64,000 nucleotides of DNA from Metellina segmentata (taxonomy: Eukaryota > Arthropoda > Arachnida > Araneae > Tetragnathidae). Below are positions 23,517-36,199 of this stretch, piece after piece. Both the position numbers and the translations under genes were made by a program. Position 1 is the stretch's first letter; each line of letters opens with the position of its first letter. The notes under the pieces were generated by a model. The model was not told where the DNA came from, did not search any database, and saw only the letters and a list, made by a program, of their open reading frames with translations. The stretch lies in assembly GCA_947359465.1 (NCBI GenBank), contig OX375872.1, positions 10,114,137 through 10,178,136 of the forward strand. The letters run 5' to 3'.

Positions 23517-23725
23517 GATGTTCGTTTGAATGAACAGTAGTAATAAATGCTACAGAAGACATAGGAGCAGAGGTGGGTTATGATGTTATTTTGAATGAAA
23601 GTAGTAACTGCTACACAAGACCCTTGGAGCAGATGTAGGTTTTAATGTTAGTTTGAATGTTCAAGGGTAATGACTGCTACAGAGGACCCTAGGAGCAGAG
23701 GTAGGTTCTGATGTTAGTTTGAACA
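23517..23725 (+). repeat. Three-unit tandem repeat (about 63 bp)
   Basis: Units share GATGTTAGTTTGAATG, GTAATGACTGCTACAGAGG and ACCCTAGGAGCAGAGGTAGG. Confidence 0.7.
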
Positions 23726-23729
23726 ACAT

Positions 23730-24560
23730 TATAACTTTGTTATCCCCATGTCGAAATATCTAAATAACAATTAACGAAACTTATAGTAACTGTGTGATTA
23801 ATTTTTTAAAGAAGTAACCTTTTGGTCTTCAAACAGTAATGCATGGAAAACTGCGAGCGGTGTAATTTGGTTTGAAGCTCTACTGATCTTTTGTTACACG
23901 AGGGCAAATTTCACCACGACTTAGTTTATTGTATTCAAACACAGAACCTGTTGTGAACCCAGGGCTGAAATTCTCGTCGATCACACCACTATATAAGACG
24001 TTTATCTGCCAAGCGAAATGTAGGTTGCGGTAGTGTTGATGTGGTGGAACGTGTTTTCATTACGAATTCTGAACGTGACGTCACTTGAATCATTTTTCGA
24101 ATACGTTTCAGCACACAATAAAAATCCCAGAGAATGAATCCCGAATTGAAATATGTTAATTAATCGGTCAACACATTAATTCGATTAAAAACCAACCGTC
24201 ACTAAAACGACGGTAAACTACATTTTATGGTAACTATCACGTGGAAGCATTTGGGTAATAGGAAATAAAATCTTCATTTTTCATCGTCTTTTTTACAATG
24301 TAAATACCTCTCATAATGGTCCCAGTTTCAGTATAAAATGGCTACTTAAAGACCTCCCGCTTTAAAACGAAAATTATACGGTAACCCGAGACATGGGTGT
24401 TAGCTTGTAAAATTACGGAAATTGGCACCAGGTCACATTAGGAAATCAAGTGAATCTTCTACATAGCACAACCTGTTAGTATAATAAGCTGCACCAAGTC
24501 AAGGGAATCATTTTTTTTATAAATCTCCTATTTTAATATTTCTTTTAAAAATTAAAAATC
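23730..24560. other. Intronic DNA, no gene recognised
   Basis: No family recognised. A degraded tRNA-like stretch near 23940 is noted under rejected items. Confidence 0.4.
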
Positions 24561-24565
24561 GTCAT

Positions 24566-24690
24566 CTGACCGTATTCCAAAATTAAGAGTTGTTGTCCTC
24601 GGATATTTCCCCCTTAAGCGATTGATCCCGGACCGTTGTAAATAGCCAGTTGTGTTGCTCTTGTACGACGTTAACTAAAAATTACCAATA
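24566..24690 (+). repeat. SINE 3' fragment
   Basis: + strand 3' half: CGTCATCTGACCG, GATTGATCCCGGACCGTTG and tail GTACGACGTTAACTAAAAAT. Confidence 0.7.
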
Positions 24691-25019
24691 CTAAAAAATA
24701 AAAATAAAAAACCTCACTACTGGGATTTGAGGGTTTATCGATTCCGAATCGCAGGCCTTGAAGAAATTCTGGAAAGAATGATCATTAAGAGGAAAGAGTG
24801 TGTGTCTTAAGACATTTATATTTTTCTTAGATCGCCACGTATGTTCAATGTTATTTACTCTCATGCTATTTACTCCCGGAATTCAAACTATGTTTGATAA
24901 GCTGAGTTTTCACCCACTCTTCAATGACTTTGTGTGTCGTAAGTAGCACGGAATTATCTCTTTTCTTGGTACATCTACTCTATCATGATACTTCGCCTTT
25001 CAGTTTTTTGTGATTTTCT

Positions 25020-25950
25020 AGAAAAATGGTTAATATTTTTTGTCATCGAGGAATAGTTGCTAAGTGTTCTATGGTCACGAGTGCTTTTGTTGCCATTTCG
25101 CCTTCAACATCGGTGTTAGGTTTGTGTAACAGGCTGTGTGTAAGGACGACAGATAGGAAGGTATTTTAATAAACGTCGCACTGGAGCAACGGTCCGAGAT
25201 CAAACCCAAAGGGAAATTCGAGGATAACACGAACTAATTTTTAACCACGGTCAGATGACGAGGCTTCATCTGAACTGGCACCCCACTCTCCAAACGTTCA
25301 CATCATACCAACGTGAGGACATTTGGGGCCACGATAGATTTAACATGCACAAGCCCCCTTTGTACACGACGGTCCCTGGTTGGATTTGAAGTCGCAACAT
25401 TTCGGTTGCTAATCCGTTACCATGGCCCACGTAAAAACTAGATTTGGGTCGTTCAACATTTTTTAAATGTGCCCTCAGAGATACTAGTTGAAGTGCTTAG
25501 TGCCATTTTACCTGTGACGTAAAGTGTTAATTTTGTGTAATTGGATGACATAAAGTTCGGTATATTCTTGGTTGAATACTTGCTAAATGTACTGAGGCTA
25601 TGAGTGGTTACTACTTTGTTGCTTTTTGGTCTGTGACACCGGTGTTTGGTTTGTACGAAAAGACCGCATTTTAGTCATGAAAATTTGAAAAATGTGCTCA
25701 TTGATACTAGCTAAAGAGTTTAATACCTTTTTCCCAGATGTGTTGCTCCAGAGCGCCATTAATTAAAATACCATCCATCTATCAGTGACATAAGGTATTA
25801 GTTTTGTGTAACAGGATGCGGGATTTTCGTGATTGAATAACTGTTATTGTGCCTACTAGTGACTACCAGGTGTGTAGCTTTTTGCCTGTAATATACAGAC
25901 TTTGTTTAGCAGGCTAAGCACAGAGTTTTTAATCTTTTTCCAAGATTCCG
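25020..25950 (+). repeat. Irregular tandem repeat, about 230-bp units, with SINE insertion
   Basis: Blocks with AATACTTGCTAAATGT, CACGAGTG, TTGTTGCTTTTTGGTCTG and GTGTTTGGTTTGT recur near 25040, 25560 and 25820. A SINE (25158-25425) and a small SINE tail (25738-25785) interrupt them. Confidence 0.5.
25158..25425 (-). repeat. tRNA-derived SINE, head type 1
   Basis: Minus strand: head remnant with GGTAACGGATTAGCAACCG, then the body and tail. About 30 nt of the tail region are missing next to GGAGCAACGGTCC. Confidence 0.7.
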
Positions 25951-26251
25951 AGCTATTCAAATCCTGAAAAGATATTTACAGTAAAAAATGTAATACATTC
26001 CAAATATACTATAGCCACGAGTATTTAATATCGTGATGTTTATTTTCTTCCAAATTTTTTTTAAATTATCAGTTTTTAACTTCTAACAGAAGATACCGGA
26101 TATTTGAATTAAATCAGGAGTCCCCAAATTTATTCCGACATATTTGATACTGCAAAGGATTTGATAATGCGATTGTTATACGACAGTATTTGAAATTACT
26201 GCCATTATTTTTTGTTACTGGGCACTTACTTACTTACATTTTAATTACTGG

Positions 26252-26540
26252 GCAGTGGTTGTCCAGTTGGCAGAATCTCGGATTAGCAACAGGAGGATCA
26301 CGAGTTCAAAACTCGATACAAAGAGTGTGTAAGTGCCGGGTGCACGTAAAGTCTACCGTGTTCTCAAATGTCCTCACGTTGGCTTGGAGAGGGGAGTAAC
26401 ACCTCAGATGCTGACCATGTAATCTGACCATGAGTCGAAATGATGAGATGTTTTCCTCGAATTTTCCCCTTCAGGACTGATCCTTGAGAGTCGCCAAAGC
26501 TCCAATGCAACGTAGATTCAACTAATACTCTAAATTTATC
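26252..26540 (+). repeat. tRNA-derived SINE, head type 1
   Basis: A box TTGTCCAGTTGG, GGATTAGCAACAGGAGG and B box GAGTTCAAAACTC (decayed), followed by the shared body with CTCAAATGTCCTCACGTTGG. Open frames here are SINE-derived. Confidence 0.7.
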
Positions 26541-26738
26541 TTAGAAGTATACCTTAAAAATAACGCTTAATCTAAATCTATTTCGCTAACGTACGTGTGA
26601 CGGAAATTGACCTGATTTGTTTAATCTCTCTCGAATGCATCAAAGCTAGAATACATCATTTGAAATCATCGCTGCGTTCTCCATTTTGCCCACTGCGTTT
26701 AAATGTGCTTTATTTAAGCTCTGGAGCTGCATAATGTA

Positions 26739-28140
26739 CTGCTGTTTGTAAAAAATGCAACACCATGAAGGAGTCATCAGAATTAAATGAAATTTAATAA
26801 ACAAACGGCTTGTATTAGTACAAATAAATGAATAAATTTTCATAGCAAAAAAACAATATTAAGTGTCCGAAATCAGTATTTGATGTAGCCACCACGCGCT
26901 GCAATAAAATCTGCTATACGACGTGGCATGGAGTGAAACAGATGTTGAATGTCTGCTTGTGGAAGATAATTCCATATTGTTTGTATGCGCACCCAAAGTT
27001 TGTCTTTTGAAGCTGTAGGACGCGGATCACGAGCGAGACGCCGACCAACCAAATTCCACACGTGCTCAATAGGCGACATATCCGGCGAATAAGCAGGCCA
27101 AGGAAGAAGTTGCATGTGTTGGACTGAAAAGAAGTCTCGAACATTCCTTGCAACATGTGGGCGTGCATTATCCTGTTGAAAGATAGCTCCAGGGAAGCCT
27201 TGAAGGAAGGGAACGACTTCGGGCTCTAGCACTTCACGGACGTATCTGTTGCTATTCAGATTACCCTCAATTCGTAGCAGTTGAGATCGTCCATGATACG
27301 AAATCGCACCCCAGACCATAACTCCGGGTGTTCGGCCACTATGACGTTCGATAACGCACTCTGGAAGGCAGCGTTCACCGGTATAGCGTCTAACACCAAC
27401 GCGGCCATCATGGTTCCACAAATTAAAGCGGGATTCGTCAGAAAAGACAACTTGTTGCCAATCAGCCAGCCAGGCTATGTGCTCATGAGCCCATTGCAGA
27501 CGCAGTCATCGATGGTTTGGCGTGAGGGGATCCTGTATAAAGGAATCCTTGCATGCAGTCCACGGTGCAGCAGACGTCGGCGAATTGACGAAGCCGACAT
27601 TAGTACACCTGTAGCAGTAGACCAAAGTGCTGCTAACTGCCTGGAGGAAGCTGTACGGTCATTCACTGCCATGTGGACCAAGTGTCTATCATCGCGCTCT
27701 GACGTCACCTTCCGTCGTCCACTCCCAGTTTTTCGAGTTGTCCGGTGCTCATCGGTCCACTGCTTCCAAACTCGCATCACTGTTCCGCTGTACATGAGCT
27801 GCTATTGCGCGATAGGAAAATCCTCCTTCACGAAGGCCGATGATTCTCCCCCGTTCAAACTCCGTAAGTTGTTGAAATTTCACCCTATTTGGTCTTGGAG
27901 GCATACTTAGGTCTCACTAAACGTTCGTCACTAAAAAATAACCATGCACTATTTTCAACGTCACGCTACAGCCCTCTATTTATACGCTTTTAGCATCAGT
28001 TTAGAGAGCGCTGTTCACTCCACGATGGTGGCTCTGAAACTTTATTACTTTGCATAACATCCTATAATTGACATTTGCTGCAAATTTCATTTCATTCGGA
28101 TGATTCCTTCATGGTGTTTCTTTTTTCACAAACAACAGTG
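26739..28140 (-). mobile_element. Tc1-like DNA transposon (DD34E), inactivated
   Basis: Flanked by TA at 26737-26738 and 28141-28142. Terminal inverted repeats of about 55 nt: left GCTGTTTGTAAAAAATGCAA..., right inverted TTGTTTGTGAAAAAAGAAAC..., continuing through ACACCATGAAGGA. A transposase gene fills the minus strand. Size (about 1.4 kb) is normal for the family. It lies in the tinman intron, antisense to the gene. Confidence 0.85.
26873..27904 (-). pseudogene. Tc1-like transposase, frameshifted
   Basis: Cut-and-paste transposase of the Tc1 family. It starts at ATG 27904 (MPPRPNRVKFQQLTEFERG), with an HTH region across a frameshift near 27795. Reading frames change again near 27520, with an extra stop nearby, before the catalytic part. 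Catalytic acidic residues are visible: D in FSDESRFNLW, D in FQQDNARPH, and E in SPIEHVWNL, the last two separated by 34 residues (DD34E). It ends FIAARGGYIKY, the usual Tc1 C terminus. The longest intact stretch is 27421-26873. Two frameshifts and at least one stop make it inactive. Confidence 0.85.
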
Positions 28141-28142
28141 TA

Positions 28143-28990
28143 TTACTAACCCTACAAGGTTGGTTGGTTTGGAGGCTTTATGGGCACAAGGCGCATCCTT
28201 GTTCAAGCTCTTCCAAACACAAGACAGGCGATGTCAAGTAATTGTGAAAAAAAAAGAGGTGGAGAGGAGAAAGTACCAGGTTTACCACAGGCAACCCAAA
28301 CCATATGGAATACTGGCTACATCAATGAAATTCTTCAGTAGTCTGATTACAGAAAGCAATGAGAGAAATGTGTGAGATCGAAATGAACGCAGAAAAGACA
28401 AAGGGAGTAGATTGAACGTTAAAAAATGGCCAATTGTATCTGAGCCAGGATTAAAGAAGCTATAGAGTAACGTAATTCAGGTGTGAACTTTTTGCATTCG
28501 AATGGAAAGTTGCCAGTAAAGTAGTACATGAAATGCTGTTAGATATTTTTGGGAAAGTGTGAATAAGGATGTTATATTCTTTAGAAACGGATTTAAATAA
28601 GGTACGAAATTGAGTCACGACACTTTGCCTTAAATAGATGCAAGCGATTAGGATTACCACAGATTCGCTATGCGTGGATTTGCTAGTAATAATAAATAAA
28701 AGAAACCAAGTTTTTATGTTTCGGTACTGGAAATTCTCACTGGCCTCCTAAGACGGTAAAAACCCGGTAATCCAATTCCGATTTTTAAGCTCTACATTGA
28801 CTTTACATCCTAGCTTCAAAGTCTTGTCGGGTTTTATTATTTTTTTTACAACACGATTTTTTTTTTATTTTTTATTCAGATCAGCCTTTACTTGATCTTA
28901 TATTAAGGAAATTGATTTTATTGCTAATCCTCTGACTGTATGATATTTTTTAGAAGTGTAGCCGCTGTTCATGCTCTTGCCCTCAAATAC
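28143..28990. other. Intronic DNA with a short dispersed repeat
   Basis: About 28155-28280 (GGTTGGTTTGGAGGCTTTAT, GGGCACAAGGCGCATCC) resembles words at 17075, 23340 and 58260 (TTATGGC, GCGCCATAAAA, CCAATC). Otherwise nothing recognised. Confidence 0.4.
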
Positions 28991-28999
28991 AAAATAATG

Positions 29000-29340
29000 A
29001 CTAAATAACCTGAAGAATCCACGAATTCTTTAACTTGTATAAAGAGAGAGAGAGTTTTTATTGTTCTTTCCTTATAATAGAATCCTTTGGAACGATTTTA
29101 TTAGTCCTTTCTTTGGTATAGAATTATTTGAACCTATTTTTAGTAGCCTATTCTGTAAAATAGAATCCTTTGGAATTATTTCATTGCTCTTATATATTAT
29201 ATATATTTCATAATAATACATTTCTTTGGGATGGCTTCATTGCTCTTATTTCCTTATAATAGAATCCGTTGGAAAGATTTCTTTTTCTCGCTCTCTCATT
29301 TCCTTATAGAATCCTTTTGAAAGATTATTTTATTTTTGTC
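29000..29340 (+). repeat. Minisatellite family B array
   Basis: Five or more units of TTTCCTTATAATAGAATCC and TTTGGAACGATTTTATTGCTC, preceded by the same ATGACTAAATAACC lead as at 6663. Confidence 0.7.
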
Positions 29341-29344
29341 TTGA

Positions 29345-30595
29345 AATTCTTGTTTGGCTGTAAAACACTTTGCATGATTATCGCCGACCACCGGAAACCT
29401 TATCGCTAATATAATCGCGGACCCCTGGGGGTTCCAAACCATTGCAGTGGTAATCAGAGGAGGTCCTATCCACAAGTCAAAACGACACCCTCCCCCAACG
29501 GTGCCTCATGTGGCGCCACCCAATTGCCTCTGTGTACAACGAATAGAGATTACCCTGAAATCCCTTAAGAGGCATAAGAGAGATTTCCTTTGATCATTCT
29601 TCTGCTGATGATGTGAGGATCCACATTTATATTGCCTCCTCAGTCTTTGACACTTTATTTACCAACCTATTTTAGCAGAAATGTCTTAAAGGATCCATTT
29701 TCCATTTGGATGTAGGAAACACAATAATTCATACTTGAAGTGACAAATTATTTTGACATTTTTTTAATAATTCCAAACAAACTAACGAAAATTCACTACT
29801 TGTAAGTAAGTTTACTTATATTGTTTGTAAATTTTTAACAGTCTATGTTGTGTCCTTGGGTGTCCACCTTGGGGTTTGCCCAAAATTGCAATTAGGCATT
29901 TTTCAAGGATATTATTAGAAGAAGCAAGTGTGTAGATTTACTTCAAAGCCTACAGACGGATTAACTGCCGTTTATTTCTATTTTTAGTCTCGTGTGTGTT
30001 TGTTTTGATATTTTATCCATTTCTTCGTTGTCTCCTTGTTTTTTTGATGAGTGTTTGCTCTAGTGAATGAATGCATTGCGAGTGATACTGTTAAAAATAA
30101 AATAATAATTAAAAACCCAACTTTTTTCGTGTTTTCGATAGTAAAATCTCGATTCATTAGCCACATTTTTTACAGACGCAAATATGCTCTGCCAAACACT
30201 TTCCCCATATTTCTTGCACAGAGAGCCGACTTTAGTAGCTTTATTTTCTTGCCACCATTTGTATGTGGAATGGGGTTGTAAGGATAATAATGTATAAAAT
30301 CCTATAAAATATTGAACCGGTCAAATGACTCGTCATGTAAAAATGGGTGTTCTTTTATACGTACGTCAGATACAGGGAAAAATGGAGAGATATATATATT
30401 CGTAATATATTCTCGTAAATTAATGTAAAAGCATTTTCAGGATAAATCGCAAAGTCAATTGCAGAAAAAAGATAAATATTAAAAAGTAATTGTAGGTCAA
30501 AATTTTAAAACGGGTCATTTGACCCGCTTGGGATAAAAGTGTCAATTGATAGTCTTTTGCACAGATATTTTTTTTTCCAAGGCAAAGAAAGTTCT
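29345..30595. other. Intronic DNA, no gene recognised
   Basis: No coding or repeat family recognised. The 30051-30281 frame has no known motif. Confidence 0.4.
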
Positions 30596-30599
30596 CAGG

Positions 30600-30835
30600 G
30601 TCCTTCGTGGCTCAGTGGGATAACCTATTACACAGGCAGATAGCGCGCTGTTGGACGTGTATATTTGATTCTGTAACCAAGGTTACGTAGAGCCCGGTGT
30701 AAATAAAATCACTGGTTAATGAAATCCGTCGCTTGATGCAATCAAATTCTTGAGAACGGGTTTAAACCAGTGCGATATCACTGCAAAATTGCCAGTAATG
30801 AAATCAACGCCACACCGCTTACGAAAATAAAGAAT
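30600..30835 (+). repeat. Possible third SINE type (tRNA-like head)
   Basis: TCGTGGCTCAGTGGGATAAC resembles a tRNA 5' end with A box (TGGCTCAGTGGGA). A degraded B box (ATTTGATTCTG) lies about 55 nt further. The body differs from the abundant SINE. Only one copy is seen here. Confidence 0.35.
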
Positions 30836-31031
30836 TGCGTATGGCAAAACCCAAACTGAGAAAATAGAGTCAAGGTCAGATGCCCTGTCGATCATTTATG
30901 AAATCTCTCAGAAACTGTAAAAGTAGAACTGTTTTAGGAAGCGGTAAAGGAAGTTCAGAAGTTATATTTCCGCAATAGTTTCCAAAACGTTTTCTATAAA
31001 AGGAGAAAAAATCTAAAAAAGATGTCGTTAT

Positions 31032-32019
31032 TAGGGATGCGACATCAAAACATCGATGTTGACAATACATCATCCCAAAACCATCGATGTTTTTAAACGT
31101 CATTGAATTTAAACTCCCCCCCCCCATTTCTTAAAACTGGTTTAGCAACCTCAAACATTAATGTTCCCCGGGAAAAATCCGGGAGATTTAATTTATTTGT
31201 CGTGTTTATTAATTTATAACTAAAACTTTTTTTTAACTGTCAAAACAAAGTCAAAAAAATTAATAAAAACAATTAACAAATCTTTTATTTTCAAATTGAA
31301 TAATGTAAAAGAAAATAATATTTACGACAATTTTACATGGGAACTACTTACTATAAGTATAATTAGTTAGGTACATAACAACAATTATTGTTAGTTATTA
31401 TAAAATATTTATTAACTTATGGGTGGGGGGAACACAACAGACTAATTTTGTTTTTACTGTAAATAAAAAATACTGGGGCCTATAATTATTATATGCTGCA
31501 ATATTTATTATATAAGCTTGTAAAAAAGAAGTTTGTTAACTTTCTCCACCTTACGCCGACTTCTTTTTCACTAACTATCCCACCAGTTACGGGAAAAAAT
31601 CTTTCTGATGGGACAGATGTCGCCAGCACTGACAAATACTTAGTTGCACGGTTATTATTCTTCATTTTTACTATGGTACTTCTTTTATTTAAAAAATAAA
31701 ATATCAACAATGTTAAAACATCGATGTTAAACAAACATCGGCTCCAATAAATCGATGGTAAATACATCGATGTTTTGAAAACATCGACATCGATGTCGCA
31801 TCCTTACTCTTCAGACCCTTCACCTTTGGCCACTTTGGTCTAAAAATATGTTCAATTTACTGATTATGAAAATTATGCTACTTGGTTATTTTTTTAATTT
31901 TTATAATGGAACTTTTTCTTTTCAAAATAAAACATCGATGTTAAAAAACATCGGCTGCAATACATCGATGGTAAATACAAAGATGTTTTGAAAACATCGA
32001 CATCGATGTCGCATCTCTC
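31032..32019 (-). mobile_element. hAT-family element with duplicated right end
   Basis: The left end TAGGGATGCGACATC (31032) is preceded by GTCGTTAT. The outer right end (GATGTCGCATCTCTC, to 32019) is followed by ATCGTTAT, a 7/8 match to that target duplication. A second, inner right end lies at about 31740-31806. The ends are loaded with AACATCGATG words. A transposase C-terminal fragment lies inside. Confidence 0.7.
31489..31660 (-). pseudogene. hAT transposase C-terminal fragment (Ac/ZBED1-like)
   Basis: Minus-strand reading KYLSVLATSVPSERFFPVTG followed by GIVSEKEVGVRW is the hallmark hAT C-terminal dimerisation motif (family pattern: ATSVPSER.FS.AG.I....R). The catalytic part is missing, so this is a remnant within the element at 31032-32019. 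Confidence 0.8.
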
Positions 32020-32144
32020 ATCGTTATAATCAATTTCCTAATCAGAGAAGAGTGTTGAATCGGAAATAAAAACATCTTTTATCATCTATGGTATATAACA
32101 CTTGGTTTATGAAATGTCTAAATTGCAAATCGACTGCTATAAAA

Positions 32145-32320
32145 TCCAATTTGTTTGAACGCCAGTGTTTTATTGTAATGTAAGTAGCGTCACTTAAAGA
32201 AACACAACTATTTTAAAAATAAGCGCTTATTGAAATCAGATTAATTTGAACAGCAGTGTTTTATTGTAATGTAAGTGTCACCACTTACTGAAATGCAAGT
32301 GCTTTAATAAGTGACGAGCA
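32145..32320 (+). repeat. Two-unit tandem repeat
   Basis: Two copies of GCAGTGTTTTATTGTAATGTAAGT with flanking ATTTGAACG and CACTTA...GAAA, about 95 nt apart. Confidence 0.6.
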
Positions 32321-32324
32321 TTGT

Positions 32325-34165
32325 AAGTCATCTGTTTATGTAAACTTTTGGGAATGGAAGTCTATTTTACTTGACTAAATATTTAAGAGAATCCTTTACA
32401 TCAAGCCCACAAGTTGTAATGTCTATGTGTGTCTAATCAATGTGTTCACTAGTGGATTAACTACTCATTAAAATGTCTTTTTTTTTTCAAATATTGATGC
32501 TCAAAGTAAACATGTAAATGCGATTTGAGAATATTTTATGAGATAAACATGTTAATATGTAGTATTTTAAATTAAAATTTTAATAAATGAACTCATTTCC
32601 TTTTGCACAATATAGACACTCATAGCGCAGTTGAGCAGGGGGCGGAGCCCCCTTGTATTCTATATTTTTACTCGTTCAACTCTTAGTTTAAGTTTATCTT
32701 TTTCTAAATCTAGTAAGAGAGTTTGTTATGTAAATGTATCGGTTGAGGTTTTAAAGCCCATATTTGACCAAATACAAGACAGAATATGTCTAGTAATGGA
32801 CATACACACAAAGAAAAATTACAGTTGGATATTACTTACAATGCATGGAGCAAAACCACTGAGACTCATTGGCATCTTATGAAAGTTAGAAATGTTTTAA
32901 AATCACTACTGGATTGATTTATCGCACTTATCGAGGTTTATTTAGTTTATTTGGAAAAAATAGACGCAGCAATCAGAAATTAAAAAGTCAACTGTTTTTA
33001 TATAATTTAGTTATACGAATCGTTTTTATTTGTTTGTTTTTAATTTCCTTTAAATTTCACTTTGTGGCCGGGGAAAGCCACTGGGTTCTGTTGGGATAAG
33101 AAAATGGAATGCTAGTGAGCCAAAATTTAGTGTAACATCTTTAATGAGATCTAAGTTACACACAACACACATATTAAATTTAGTTAAGAGTTAGGGATAC
33201 AGAAGACCATGCGTCCGCGCATGGGAAACTTGGCTCTCGACTACCTATTTCATATTGCTAACCGTCAGAGGGAGACACTGTCATTAGCATAAACATGGGC
33301 GCTACAACTTTATAAAAATGCTGTCAGTAGAGAAATAAATGTTTATCACACGATGCTGAAAACAAATTAAGTCTGAATATTACAATTGAGTCAACATATA
33401 CAAGTTTTCAGCATTCCTGATTTTCGTACATTTTGAAGATCACTCGACGTTGTTCAATTGAAGTTAAGAAACGTGGTTTCTGTAGAGAAGCATTCAGAAT
33501 ATATCGCAGGAGTGGCACCCCAAAACAGTAGATAAAAGAAATGTTCATAGACGTGAAAACGAATTGGTGTTCAGAATATTTGCTAGAAATTTCTACACCA
33601 ATCTAATGGAAGTTTGGAGCTATAGATAAATTCATTTTTACTACACAACATTAGTTTCACTGTTCCTCGTTGTACTCTGGTATTCCTTAGTGAATTATGG
33701 ATTTCTACATTTAAAAAGAATAATTTTGATTGCTGATTGTTTTGTATCAATTTTTGACTACAATAAATTTCTAAAGTAGATAAAGAAGTTTCTAGCGTTA
33801 TTTTAGAACATTGCACGATTTAGAATCAACCTTTTTGCAATACGTTTCAAAACACAATGATGACAATTCATGGGTTCAAAATGCATATACAATGACAGCT
33901 AAGCCCGCAGGCTTCAGCACAAGTAATTATACAAATCTAATAGACCTAATTATTAACTCTGATTTAAAATAAAAGCACAAAGAACTGCCACTGAAGTACT
34001 TCCTGACGAATTTAACAGAAGATTACTGCAGCATGTCAAAATTAGTATTCTTGTTTTATCTCCTATTACGACATTTTTATGCAAAGCCGGATTTGCATAT
34101 TGAAGTAGCAAAGTCTAAGTCCAAGAACAGACTCAAGGCTACACCAGATATGAGAAGGATTCTGT
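32325..34165. other. Intronic DNA, no gene recognised
   Basis: Two short hairpins stand out (GGGGGCGGAGCCCCC at about 32639 and GTGGCCGGGGAAAGCCAC at about 33062), but no gene or element frame could be defined. The frame at 32631-32882 has no known motif. Confidence 0.4.
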
Positions 34166-34169
34166 TCTA

Positions 34170-34330
34170 AAGAAAGGAGAATTTGAATCTTCCCAAAGCA
34201 CATTCTTTGCTAAAGAAAGGATCAACAGAGTAAAAAATATTACTAAAGAATTCTGTTCTAAGAAAAGGAACAGTCAAATATTTTTCCAAAGGATTCTTTT
34301 CCAAGGAAAGGACCAAAAGAATTTTCCTTT
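34170..34330 (-). repeat. Minisatellite family B, inverted
   Basis: Units of GATTCTGTTCTAAAGAAAGG with CTTCCCAAAG, the reverse complement of the arrays at 6690 and 29000. Confidence 0.65.
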
Positions 34331-35204
34331 AAATTTGAAAAAAACCTAGATTTTAAATGTTAGATGTGGTTATTTTTAGTGTTTAGTTAGTGTTGTGGGG
34401 GAAAAACAGTATCACACCTCCGAAATCTCATGACACTCCGAGGGAGATTCTGAGTTTTGTTTTAATCACTGTTCAAGATATATGTTATTGGAAATTATAA
34501 TTTATCTAAGGATAAGAATATTTAGGATTTTTACTTTCATATATTCTCTATCAATATTAAATTATTTATAGAATAAATATATGGGCAAGTTTTTATCACA
34601 AAAAATTTACTTTAGACAATTTTTCTGAAGCTTTTCATGCGATGGTCATAGTTGACAAGAATGTTTTAATGCGACAAAAAAACAGAACCGTTTCTGCAGA
34701 TAAGTTCTATTACCCTCGAAAAGATTATTTAAAATTGTACTATAAATTGAAGAAATAAATTTTGTAAAAACATTTATATTTTTCAATAGTCTATAAGTGA
34801 AAAATATATAAGTTTTACCAAATGGCATTTTCACAAAAGGAACTTTTGACTTGAATTTTGAAAAAAGAGCTTAGATTTCAATAGTACTATTATAGATGAT
34901 ATGGACCCTTTGTGAAATAAAAATGTATTCCAAATAAGCAATGTTTAATATCCAAAGGTATAAAATTATCTATTTTCCTGTAAACAATTTTTGTGTACAC
35001 CTTTATAATATAAATATATTCTGAAAAGGTTTATGAATTTTTGAATATTGCGTCAAATGCAGTGAAAAACGTTTCACATATCAAAAGGTTCGTCTTCAAA
35101 AGTCGAGTAATCGAGCCCTGGACTTACGTATCTGAAGTCCACTCTTCTGCCTGGCCTGTAACCTAGGTTCAACCATTCTACAGCACTCAATACTTTTCAG
35201 TTCT

Positions 35205-35515
35205 TTTATTTGTGACGTTACACTAAGAAGTAGTGGTGAGCTCTTCAAAGCCAACTAGCTGGATTTGTGACATCACGCTAAGAAGGTAGCATTAAGCTCT
35301 CAAAACTGGCTGGATTTGTCGTCTCACGAAGAAGAAGCACAAAGCTATGCAAACCGGCTGAATTTGTGACATCACATGAAGTAGCATTAGACTCTTCAAA
35401 GCCAACTGGCTAGATTTTTCAAGGTAACATTAAGCTCTTAAAGTCCTGAATTTGTAGTCTCACGAAGAAGTAGCATCAAGGTCTTCAAAGTCTGGATTTG
35501 TGACGTCACACGAAT
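35205..35515 (+). repeat. Tandem repeat with TGACGTCA-like words, about 60-bp units
   Basis: Five to six diverged units: TTTGTGACATCACG, AGAAGTAGCATTAAGCTC, TTCAAAGCCAACTGGCTGG. Several unit starts match or nearly match the CRE palindrome TGACGTCA (perfect at about 35502-35510). Confidence 0.7.
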
Positions 35516-35519
35516 AGGG

Positions 35520-36195
35520 TTGCCCACTTTAAAATCAAATTTCCCGAAACTCTAATTTGAGCCAGCTAATCTATTTCAAGAAAATATTTTACTAAACAGA
35601 TATTCACATATTACAAGTAATTAGTTTACATGAAAATATTACAGTTTATTTAAAATTAGATATTCTCTCTAAATATTATATGTGTGAACAAAGTATTTGC
35701 ACACTTTTTTTGCATTAAAAATAAAAGCAACAAATGTACAAAGTGAAACAAAACGTTTCCAAAAGACTTGAAAGAATTTGGTAGTTTGAACATAATTTGT
35801 GGTAGAAAAACTACAAATATTGATCATTTTGGCCGAATAGCAGCACATTTGAACATATTGTTTGCCATTTGAGTGCATCATTGTAGCTCTCCCATCTGCA
35901 CAGCCAATTGTGGCTAGCTCAATACTTTTCACAGTTCTTTTATCACTCAAAAACAATTTTCTCGGTATGTCTCGGAGGAAGACCGTGATTGAAATTGCTT
36001 TTGAACGGAGGATATCCTGATTGACAACGGCAGACTATCACACTACGTCTTCATGAATCAGCATTTTGTTTTTTGTTATAAACGATTGAGTCGCTAATAG
36101 TTCTTGCTGTGAGTGAGCAAAAATATCTCCAATTATAATTTGGGAAATCATAATATTCGTATTTCACCCTGGAACATTTGTAGGAAGTAGAATTG
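35520..36195. other. Intronic DNA, no gene recognised
   Basis: No family recognised. The minus-strand frame at 35669-35956 shows no known motif. Confidence 0.4.
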
Positions 36196-36199
36196 AATG

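Noticed and set aside
23935..23990. tRNA-like stretch (AACCTGTTGTGAACCCAGG)
   Set aside because: Only weak resemblance; no paired arms could be built and there is no second copy.
27281..27910. 209-codon + strand frame
   Set aside because: Antisense shadow of the Tc1 transposase, which is clearly on the minus strand.
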